From NCBI GenBank assembly GCA_036674765.1, contig JARVKI010000041.1:1-64000 (forward strand): DNA of 64,000 nucleotides, read 5' to 3'. Under the pieces are notes generated by a model. The model did not search any database. It worked only from the letters and a program-made list of their open reading frames with translations, and was not told where the DNA came from. Made by a program: the position numbers and the translations under genes. This stretch comes from Seiridium cupressi (Eukaryota > Ascomycota > Sordariomycetes > Amphisphaeriales > Sporocadaceae). Positions within the stretch are counted from its first letter, which is position 1. The number at the start of each line of letters is the position of its first letter. Positions 55,559 to 64,000 of this stretch are shown here, one piece after another.

Positions 55559-56570
55559 ATTTGCATGACGATGTGTAGGTATAGCCCATAAGAAAAACGT
55601 TCAAAAGAACATGACATGAAAAGTGACATTAAGAAAATAATATATCCGCGAAATCTAGTTTCCATGTTTCCTATAGGGCGCGGTGCCACCATTCTATATG
55701 GTACAGTTGTTCGCGGCCTAACAGATAGTGTAGAATGGTCTCTCCATTCAATTCATAACTTCTTACGGGGTGACGACAAATGATATCAATTCAGCGTATC
55801 GTACGAAGAAGAAGAGAGGAGTCTTCTCCTTGTACGAAACTGTGGGTTCACGGTCCTGGCGGACAGCTCCCGGCTGCCGACGACGGTCACGTGATCACCG
55901 GTGATCACGTATCCGTACCGAGCCTGGTAGTCTGGCAGAACCGGCGCCCTCTATCTATATATACTATCGTACGGAACCGCAACCTGATATTCCAACAGAT
56001 AGTCATAATTCTGGACATGAATGACACAATCCTTCAGCTTTCATAACTCGGAAAGCCCCTGTAACTCGCATTAAAATCCCAGGCAAAGATTGTCGGGGTG
56101 TGGGTTAGAACTGCCATGCACGTGCGTCTTGTGTCAAATTCTGTCGGTCCTACTTCTGCCCGTCCAGTTCATTTTTCTCGACGGGACATTTACTGAAGTA
56201 TGCAAGTGGGGCTATAGATACCCAAGTAAGCATGGCTCATAGGACCCTTGCCAATGCCATATGGACGAAAGATACATGAGGACTTCTGATAGCCCACACT
56301 CTGGACAAGGGCTTGACAGGGGACAATCTCTAGGGTGACCTCAAGGCTCCAATCCACTTTCCCGTGGCGTGAGTTCCCTCCACATCAGAGCGCTCATTTG
56401 CCAGGGTCCATGACTTTACATGCCCAGTACAGAGAATGTGATCACCAGGATCAACCCCTCTGACATGGTAGATGCGATTCTCGCTGTGTTCATTACTTTC
56501 GTGAAAACCCCTCATTTGGCTTTCTCTTCAATCTCGCATAAAACGGCAACAAATCTCGAAGTCCAAAGCC
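55559..56570. other. Region upstream of the APC permease
   Basis: 1.0 kb containing a 22-bp palindrome, a TATA-like run and short upstream ORFs (separate entry). The rest shows no coding signal. Confidence 0.5.
55888..55963 (+). promoter_or_regulatory. 22-bp perfect palindrome with E-box, followed by TATA run
   Basis: Positions 55889-55910 form a perfect palindrome with half-site acgtgatcacc. Its left edge forms CACGTG (55888-55893), the bHLH E-box. A CTATATATAC TATA-like element lies about 45 bp downstream, near 55955. The first downstream ATG, at about 56016, opens a nine-codon ORF (MNDTILQLS), a possible upstream ORF in the leader of the permease starting at 56571. The promoter role is inference from this arrangement. 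Confidence 0.5.
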
Positions 56571-58630
56571 ATGTCAACAACCAAGCAGATCGACGCGAAC
56601 ACTCAGCACAGCCAGGCGGTGGACAGCGCCTCGGAAGTGGGAGCCGAAATTGACTCAGATAATGCTCTGTTGGAGAGTATAGGATACAAGCAGGTCAGCG
56701 GCACAGCCAGAGTATAGACTTCCCGCTAAAGTAACTAGGAATTTCGAAGAGAATTCACAAGATGGTCAACGCTATCGTAAGTACTGGGCTGGCTCCGACA
56801 CTGCGAACTGTGCAGCTTATGCATCTGCACTGGCATTGCTAACCTCGTAGGAAGCTACGCGATCTCCATTATGGGAGTATTGGGCTCGGGTGAGTGACCA
56901 TTAGAAAAGAGAAGTTCCAGCACAAGATGATTAATTTGCAAAAAGTCCCAGCATCATGGGCTTCGCCACTGGCTGCAGGCGGTCCGGCAACGGCAATATG
57001 GGGTTGGTTCAGCGGAGCGTTCTTTTCTCTATGCATTGCGCTATCAGGTAGGTGCACTTATAAAGAGAGCGGATAGTTGGGCTGATTTTCCAAAGTCGCT
57101 GAGCTCATGTCAGCTTATCCGACATCTGGCGGCATGTATTTCGTGACCAAACATGTCTTTCCTCAAGACCAAGTTCCTCTAGTCGCCTGGGTAATAGGTT
57201 GGTCCAACTTTCTAGGACAGACTGCAGGTGCAGCTTCGGTTGGGTATTCGATCGCGCAAATGGTGATTGATTGCGCTTCCCTCGACTTCAAACCTACATT
57301 CTCTGATGTTAATGTAGGTTCTTGCTGCTGTAGTTATTGGTTCGGAGCAAGAGGATGGAACATTCGCCTATACCCCGTGAGTTAAAATTGCCTTGCGTAT
57401 CGAACCCATGACTTACAATGAGTAGGACAGCTGGGGTAACAGTCGCTCTGAGCATTGCCATTCTCGTGTGTCATGGGATCATTTGTTCATTCCCAACGGG
57501 CAAACTCTCCCAGATTATCAAGTGGTTTGCACCAATCAACCGTAAGTAGAGTAAGGTGAGCGAATTCAAATCCGTATATATTGGCTCATGCAGGATAGTC
57601 ATTGGTTCGGTCGCAATCTCAGTTGCCCTCATCGTGCTTTTACCCGACAAGCCACCTGCAAGCAAGGTGTTCGGTGAAGTGATAGATGGGTCAGGGTGGA
57701 ACAGCAAAGGCTTCTCATTCCTGATCGGCTATCTGAGTGTGGCATGGACGATGACTGATTATGATGCTACGGGCCATATATCAGAAGAACTACACAGCGC
57801 AGCCATCAGTGGACCAGTGGCAATATTTCAAGCTGTACTTGTGTCCTGGTTCTTTGGCTGGCTGCTTAATGTTGCACTGGGCTTCGGCGCTGGCGATGTC
57901 GCAACTCTCCTATCAACGCAGATGGGAAATCCAGCGGCTCAAGTATTTTATAATGCAGGTGGGCGGAAGGCAGGCCTGGCAATGTGGTTCTGGGTTATTC
58001 TGATTCAATTCTTCACGGGGATCACTGCTCTGTTGGCAAATACACGAACGTGTTTCGCACTGGCACGCGATGAGGCGCTGCCTTTTTCAAGGTGAGATCG
58101 TTGACAGGCTGTTAATAAGGGTATCACCTAATGGTTGACAGTACCCTCCGCAAAATGGATTCACGCACTCAAACACCACTCTATAGCGTCTGGGCTGTTG
58201 TCATTGCCTGCTGCCTAATGAATTTAATCGGACTTGGCAGTACGCAGACAATCAATGGCATCTATGGAGTAACAGCACCTGCCATGGATATCTCATACAT
58301 TGCGGTCATAGCCGCACGTTTGTACTACCAAAAGGAACACCCTATTTCAAAAGGTCCGTTCCAATTGGGACGCTGGCAAAAACCAATCAACGTCATTGCC
58401 ATTGTATGGGTTATCTTCATTTCGGTCATTTTGTTCTTCCCACCGACGTACCCTGTCACGGCTTTGAACATGAATTATGCTGTTGCTATTGCTGGGTTCA
58501 TAGCCTTGTTTGCAATCACGTGGTGGTATCTGCAAGCAAAACGGTTCGTGAAAGTGCCGAAATTCGTGTGGAAATTGTATTTACTGACGGCTCTAGCCAT
58601 TATACGGGACCAAGAGTCGATGATCATTGA
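56571..58630 (+). CDS. APC-superfamily amino acid/GABA/choline-type permease
   Basis: Ten exons, 56571-56693, 56739-56776, 56855-56889, 56946-57047, 57096-57262, 57318-57376, 57426-57541, 57599-58091, 58142-58543 and 58597-58630, give 522 aa. Family signatures continue across the splices: RWSTLSYAISIMGVLGS, ASPLAAGGPATAIWGWF, AELMSAYPTSGGMYFVTK, SKGFSFLIGYLSVAWTMTDYD with HISEELHSAA, and the C-terminal YTGPR. These belong to the fungal Uga4/Hnm1/Bat-like APC permeases that import GABA, polyamines, choline or other amino acids at the plasma membrane. About twelve membrane helices. The seventh and eighth splices fall where an in-frame TAG would otherwise interrupt. Second of three adjacent transporters. 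Confidence 0.85.
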
Positions 58631-59245
58631 TATAGTTGACATAATTCCCATGAAAGCTGAGATGCTGGATCATTTGCAAACATACGAGATTCATCTCGTG
58701 GCGTGGGTGGCAGAACGTTCGACCAGCATGAGCCTCAGAGCTGGCTGTTTGACCTTTCCCATCCTGTATATCTGTATGTTGGTAACGAAGAGCCTAGTTA
58801 CCTCCGACACGAGAACGAAGCTTGCCTTGGGGGAAGGCAATCTATCCTACTTCACATTTCGGTAACACTTAGAACTAGCAGTCTAGATCCTGAATATGTA
58901 GGCATATTGTAGCAATCGCTATGGATGCTAAAGCACGATCAGCTATGAATTTCCGATCAAGGCTTCGAATGACTTGGAAACATTGTTTTGGCTGTGCGTG
59001 TTTATCTGAAGTAGAGCTAACTTGCCAGAACTTTGACTTCTGAACGGTACTCTAGCAACTATGTAGTTACCAAGCACGGGACCTGGATGACAATCCACCT
59101 CGAGATAATATCTGGTCGGAACTGCCGCTATGGTCTAAAGGATCAACGGTCTGAGTTTATCGTGACTATGGGATAAAAGCCAATGGGTCTAGTGGGCTAG
59201 AGGTATACATCTAGAAGTTATGGATGGTGATGAATGTAGATGCCT
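58631..59245. other. Convergent 3' intergenic region
   Basis: 615 bp. The frame of the permease's penultimate exon stays open into it (to about 58865) if the last 53-nt intron is ignored, but that extension loses the family's C-terminal motif. No other feature. Confidence 0.5.
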
Positions 59246-60586
59246 TCATGAAGTTCCTTTCTCTCTCGCCCTCTTACGGTGCAAGAATAGGGAAAGAGAC
59301 AACAACACAGCAGCTATCAACAACGTCGCTCCAGAGTATGCAATGATGCCTTTCCAAGCTTGATCGCTCCCATTGCCCAATATTGCACCGCCTATGGGTG
59401 TTCCTATCAGCACAGAGATGCCAGACAGGAAAAACGAAAGCCCCATTCTTGTCCCAAGTCGTCCCATATCTGGACAATACGGCACAATGGCGCTCGGCGT
59501 GACACTAACAACGCCACCACTGAATGCACCGTAAAGGATACAGAACACGATAAGCCCTGCCAAGTTCGTGATACCCATCCACGCAAAGGCTAGAACAGCT
59601 GCTGCAAAGCTGACCAGAATCAAGACATGAATTGAGCCAAAGTGGTCGGCCAGGTAATTAGGTAACAGACGTCCAAGTACGCTTCCAGCGTTTAGGATGG
59701 TGATAAAGTATGGCGAGAATTCAACGGATGAGATCCCATACTCAATGCTGTACAGCTGTACATAGAAGAAGGGGACGTACAGCCCAATAAAGGCGAAAAA
59801 GTTGGCAGCAATAAACACCAAAAATGGTGCGTCTGTGGCAACAGACTTGTCGAAAAACGCGCGTTTCTGTGCGCTTGGAGGAACACGAGTCTTCATGAAC
59901 ACAATTGGAATGGCACTAAGTGCCAGCATAAGGAGGGCAATGACCCTCGTAGCCCAACCGAACCCGATCTTTGGCTGAAGCTGCCCGAATATAATCGGCA
60001 AAACGATACCAGCGATTGGGCTTCCTACTGACTGGACGCCCAGTGCTAGGGCACGCCGCTTCGCAAACCACTGAGATACCACTGCAGCGCTGGGCAGAAA
60101 CATGATAGCGCAGCCCAGGCCTACACATACGCCTTGCGCGAGCACAACCTGCCAATACTTGGTACAGAGACTTGTCATGAACATGCCGAGGATGACGAGG
60201 AAATTCCCCGCGGTCAGCATTTGACGAAAGTAGCCGGCATCGTATAAGGGGCCAGCAAAAACGCCGCCCATCATCAATAGGGCGGCTTGGAGGGATCCTA
60301 TCCAGGAGATATCTGACGAGGAGCTCGTGCTGAGGAGCTCAGTTTCGTAGTAAGTTTGATATACGCCAAAAGAGTTGACAACACCCCAGGTGTGAAACAG
60401 GGCAATCATCGATCCCGCCACCACCAGCCATGCCTCGCGACCGCCATCTGGGACCGATGGCGAAACTTGAGTTGGAGGCGAGGCTTCTATTGCTTCTTGG
60501 CCGAGTGTTTGCTCAACCGAGTCAGGATCTGAGATTGTCGGGGCAGGCAAGCCGGTCGCCTTCTCCTCCTCAGTGGTTATAGTCAT
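59246..60586 (-). CDS. Monocarboxylate transporter-like MFS protein (MCH family)
   Basis: Single exon, 446 aa from MTITTEEEKA at 60586. The frame is open upstream without an ATG. A 45-residue hydrophilic N terminus precedes PDGGREAWLVVAGSMIALFHTWGVVNSFGVYQTYY, the fungal MCT (MCH) signature; twelve hydrophobic segments follow. QWFAKRRALALGVQSVGSPIAGIV and GRLLPNYLADHFG are typical loop motifs. Yeast relatives include riboflavin transporter Mch5 and proteins that do not carry monocarboxylates, so the substrate is open (riboflavin, nicotinate and carboxylates are candidates). No intron, unlike its two transporter neighbours. The C-terminal tail is short and basic. Confidence 0.85.
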   Translation of the reverse strand: MTITTEEEKATGLPAPTISDPDSVEQTLGQEAIEASPPTQVSPSVPDGGREAWLVVAGSMIALFHTWGVVNSFGVYQTYYETELLSTSSSSDISWIGSLQAALLMMGGVFAGPLYDAGYFRQMLTAGNFLVILGMFMTSLCTKYWQVVLAQGVCVGLGCAIMFLPSAAVVSQWFAKRRALALGVQSVGSPIAGIVLPIIFGQLQPKIGFGWATRVIALLMLALSAIPIVFMKTRVPPSAQKRAFFDKSVATDAPFLVFIAANFFAFIGLYVPFFYVQLYSIEYGISSVEFSPYFITILNAGSVLGRLLPNYLADHFGSIHVLILVSFAAAVLAFAWMGITNLAGLIVFCILYGAFSGGVVSVTPSAIVPYCPDMGRLGTRMGLSFFLSGISVLIGTPIGGAILGNGSDQAWKGIIAYSGATLLIAAVLLSLSLFLHRKRAREKGTS

Positions 60587-61611
60587 CGTAGATACCAGCC
60601 ATGTAAGGATGGCTTCACTTCCAGGACAGAGATCAGACTTTGAGTGTCTAGTTCCTTTGCTGGCTCTCACAGACTAGCTCTCACAAGTGTTCCCGAACGT
60701 TTCCTCTTACAGTCGAAAGCTCGGGGACGATTGCGTGCGACTGGCGACCTAATGGTGCTGGGTACGCCAATTGTTGTCAAACATGCAACACTCAAGCTCT
60801 CAGCAGTTGATCCATCAGATATCGGCTCTCACAAAACCATCGCCACCCAATCCTGGCGGTGACATGACAAGCTTGCGGGACTTATAGCTCGTCATTTTCT
60901 TTAGTCATCGAGCCCCGGGTCTAGAGGCCGGGAATAATAGCCGGCTACCGAAGCTCCACTTTCCCCCGGCTGGGGATCAGACCCTCTATTCTTGCCATTG
61001 TGAGGAATCAAAATGATGATAGCTCGCCAGATCCCATGCGTATAGATCGCGTCCTCTGTAGTCACTAAAGACTTTTCATAAGAACTTTTTCATCTGGATC
61101 CATGGCAACACGGCTAGGGCTGGGGGTAGATGTGTTATGTTGTAAGGGGGCCTGGAGAATTGCTGTCACTCGGGAAAGAAAAGAGAATAAGTAAAAAGAC
61201 GGCGAAATTTTCAATATTGGTAATGAATAAATTCCTAGAGGGTCAGCTCGTTCAAGCCATGCAGTCAAATTTCAGTTCGGTCTACTGTCTCCTGCCCCAA
61301 AGGTATGGTGCGGAATCGCTAATACCCATCGTATGATTTTGCTGTGAGACTGGGAGTAGTTGAGATTATGGAATTCAAATTCACTAACCCGTTTGGGCAG
61401 TCAACTCCATCGTATAGGCTAGTCTTGCCAATCCCAGTGGCTGATTGGGACCCTGCAACTAGTGGGCCAATCAGTCAAGCGATGAGGTGCGCTAACCCCA
61501 AAAAATTTCTTGAAGCTCCTGAGCAGGCGCGTTGAAGGTCGCGACACTAGACAATTTTCCTTCATTTCGTCTTTCTTTCTTGTTCCGAGCACTCGTTTGC
61601 CTGTTTTCAGA
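60587..61611. other. Divergent promoter region
   Basis: 1.0 kb between the MCT-like gene and MEF1 start codons. Frames up to 70 codons without support. Confidence 0.5.
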
Positions 61612-64000
61612 ATGAGGGGTCACAGAGCAGCAGCAGTCCTCAGCGACAGCCGCTTATTGAGCTCAAGATGCAGCGGTCGTTTCATGGGAATCTGCTCCCA
61701 GACAACGGGTGCGCAACCACGAGTTCAATGGAGACAGGCGCCGATTCAGATCGAAGGCCGCAGGTACTTCAATGTATCGAGGCCAAGACGGGCGGCAGTG
61801 GGAAATGCTGCCTCTGCTGCCAGTGCTGCGTAAGTTACTCCAACAACTGAGCGACGTCGCATGTTTGACTTACAACCCTTCTACGAAACAGCTTGAGAAA
61901 GGCTGCCGAAGATGCTGCGAACCTTACCCCCGAGGCCGTGTACGCCAAGATGAGCCCCGTTGAAAAGCATCGACTCTCGAAAGTGCGAAACATCGGTATT
62001 GCTGTGCGTTAAGAACCTGAACATAACCGAGAATATATCCGGATCAAGAAGTACTGAACAGTTTATCAGGCACACATCGACAGTGGCAAAACTACTGTGA
62101 CCGAGCGAGTACTTTTCTATACTGGTCGAATCAAGGCTATACATGAGGTTCGAGGCAAGGAGGGCGTTGGCGCAAAGATGGACTCCATGGACCTAGAAAG
62201 AGAAAAGGGCATCACCATCCAGTCCGCTGCTACCTTTTGCGACTGGAAAAAGGTGGAAGATGGCAAAGACGAGACGTACCACATCAACCTGATCGACACA
62301 CCGGGACATATCGACTTCACCATAGAAGTCGAGCGGGCGTTGCGTGTGCTGGATGGCGCCGTTATGATTCTCTGCGCTGTCAGCGGTGTCCAGTCTCAGA
62401 CCATCACGGTTGACAGGCAAATGAAGCGCTACAACATTCCCAGAATCAGCTTTATCAACAAGATGGATCGAATGGGCGCCAACCCTTGGAAGGTGGTCGA
62501 GCAAATCAACTCCAAGCTCAAGATCCCAGCAGCAGCAATCCAGATCCCGATCGGCATGGAGGATCAATGTAAAGGTGTTGTCGACTTGATTGACATGAAA
62601 TCCATCTATAACGAAGGACCCAGAGGAGTTCAGCTTCGCGTTGAGGAGGGAGTGCCCGACGACCTGAAAGAGCTGGCCGAGCAGAAACGACAGGAGCTCA
62701 TTGAGAAACTGGCCGACGTCGACGACGAAATTGCCGAGATCTTCCTGAACGAAGAAACTCCCACACCTCTACAGATCAAGGCTGCTATCCGAAGAGCCAC
62801 CATTGGACTGAAGTTTAGTCCTGTAATGATGGGATCCGCCTTGGCTGACAAGTCAGTCCAGCCTATGCTGGATGCTGTTTGTGACTTCCTTCCCAACCCC
62901 GCGGATGTTGAGAACTTGGCGCTCGACAAGTCCAAGGGCGAGGCACAGACTAAGCTTGTACCATACAACTCGTTGCCATTTGTTGGTTTGGCCTTCAAGC
63001 TCGAGGAGAACAACTATGGTCAGCTCACCTACATCCGAGTGTACCAAGGCACATTGAGAAAGGGTACCTACCTCTTCAACTCGCGAAATGACAAGAAGGT
63101 GCGCATTCCACGTATCGTACGCATGCACTCCAATGAGATGGAGGATGTCAGCGAGGTTGGCGCTGGTGAGATTTGTGCCGTGTTCGGTGTCGACTGCGCT
63201 TCAGGTGACACGTTCACGGATGGAAATCTGCCTTACACTATGTCTTCTATGTTTGTGCCCGACGCTGTCATGTCGCTTTCCATCAAGCCCAAGAAGAGCA
63301 CGGATGCCGATAACTTCTCCAAGGCCATGAACCGATTCCAGCGCGAGGACCCTACCTTTAGGCTCTTCGTCGACGATGAAAGTGAGGAGACCATTATCTC
63401 TGGCATGGGTGAACTCCACCTGGAAATTTACATTGAGCGTCTCCGTCGCGAGTACAAGGTTGATTGTATCACCGGTCAACCACGTGTCGCCTATCGTGAG
63501 ACAATCTCTAACCGTGCCGATTTCGACTACCTTCTTCGAAGACAAACTGGTGGACCCGGTGATTTCGCCAGAGTCGGTGGTTGGATTGAGCCCAGCGCAG
63601 ACCCAGAGGTCAACACTTTTGAAAATGCAGTAGTTGGTGGTGTTATCCCTGACAAGTTTATTTCGGCTTGTGGCAAAGGTTTTGAAATCGCCTGCGAGAA
63701 AGGTCCTCTTCTTGGTCACAGGGTCATTGGTGCCAAGATGGTCGTCAACGATGGTGCTACTCACGTCACTGATTCTTCCGATTATGCCTTCTCCTTGGCT
63801 GCTCAGATGGCCTTCCGCAAGGTCTTCGACGAAGCTGGCGGCGCTGTCCTTGAGCCTCTCATGAAGACTACCATCATGGCACCCAACGAGTTCCAAGGCA
63901 ACGTTCTGATGCTGATGAACAAGCGGAATGCTACAATCATCGACACTGAGATTGGTAGCGAGGATTTTACACTCATTGCTGACTGCAGTTTGAACGCCAT
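61612..64000 (+). CDS. MEF1: Mitochondrial elongation factor G (Mef1), 3' end beyond window
   Basis: Exons 61612-61829, 61892-62003 and 62070 onward; the third is still open at the window end, giving about 753 codons. The first exon encodes an Arg/Ser/Ala-rich mitochondrial presequence ending in an Ala-rich stretch. The GTPase domain has G1 AHIDSGKTT (split from GIA by the second intron), switch region [14 protein letters not shown]3 DTPGH and G4 NKMD. Domains II-IV are seen through [15 protein letters not shown] near the edge. It catalyses ribosomal translocation during mitochondrial protein synthesis; organellar EF-G1 is favoured over EF-G2 by motif context. The C-terminal domain V is missing only because the window ends. 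Confidence 0.92.

Noticed and set aside
58544..58865. Extended C terminus of the APC permease by reading through the last intron
   Set aside because: Splicing 58544-58596 restores the family's YTGPR ending and a stop at 58630. The extension has no family similarity and more irregular composition.
1..64000. CRISPR arrays, bacterial operons, insertion sequences, secondary-metabolite core enzymes
   Set aside because: No direct repeat-spacer pattern, transposase, terminal repeat pair, or PKS/NRPS/terpene motif was seen. Gene structure is plainly fungal.

Overview
The window is nuclear DNA of a filamentous ascomycete (Pezizomycotina-like). Introns are short (mostly 38-80 nt) with GTRNGT donors, CTRAC-type branch points and YAG acceptors. 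Many genes have several exons, intergenic spacing is 0.4-2.4 kb, and both strands are used. The gene families are typical of the group: Rok1, Nog2, Pet123, Mef1, GH79, DUF2828, But2-domain, DHA2 MFS. The species cannot be named from sequence alone. The first 480 bp hold only 14 G/C bases (about 3% GC) and stop sharply where ordinary genic sequence starts. This looks like the edge of an AT-rich, repeat-induced-point-mutation (RIP) type compartment.

Layout. 0.7-2.8 kb: Rok1-type DEAD-box helicase whose motif II reads DEGD. 3.2-4.9 kb: secreted GH79 beta-glucuronidase-like enzyme. 6.8-8.2 kb: acidic hypothetical protein. 8.8-11.3 kb: DUF2828/VWA-like protein. 12.7-15.8 kb: succinate-semialdehyde-type aldehyde dehydrogenase and an SDR in tandem. 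16.18 kb: a run of 29 Gs. 16.6-17.5 kb: hypothetical three-exon gene. 18.3-20.6 kb: a Dal5-type MFS gene broken by three stop codons and a lost splice donor. 21.6-23.5 kb: intact sugar porter. 24.6-25.7 kb: BuGZ/ZNF207-like zinc-finger protein. 26.3-27.0 kb: ORF with a SWIM-like Cys/His pattern. 27.1-28.3 kb: MetE-like protein. 30.5-31.3 kb: 1-Cys peroxiredoxin. 33.8-37.1 kb: Kelch/BTB-like regulator. 38.8-40.0 kb: secreted But2-domain protein.

40.8-44.8 kb is a housekeeping block: Nog2 GTPase and Pet123/mS26 mitoribosomal protein share a 421-bp divergent promoter. 45.4-48.8 kb: Adp1-type ABC transporter with an EGF-like ectodomain. 49.9-50.3 kb: small mitochondrial membrane protein. 51.0-52.3 kb: PLP aminotransferase. 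53.6-60.6 kb: three consecutive transporters (DHA2 MFS, APC/GABA-permease type, monocarboxylate-type MFS). Upstream of the APC permease is a 22-bp perfect palindrome next to a TATA run. 61.6 kb to the end: mitochondrial EF-G (Mef1), running off the window.

How the genes relate. Ribosome-biogenesis and mitochondrial-translation genes (Rok1, Nog2, Pet123, Mef1) are interspersed with nutrient uptake and catabolic genes (GH79, SSADH+SDR, sugar porter, APC permease, aminotransferase). No polyketide, NRPS or terpene core enzyme, CRISPR array, bacterial-type operon or recognisable complete transposon was seen. I found no convincing tRNA or rRNA gene by eye. Exon boundaries were deduced by hand from splice signals and family continuity; every composite CDS given has a length divisible by three.
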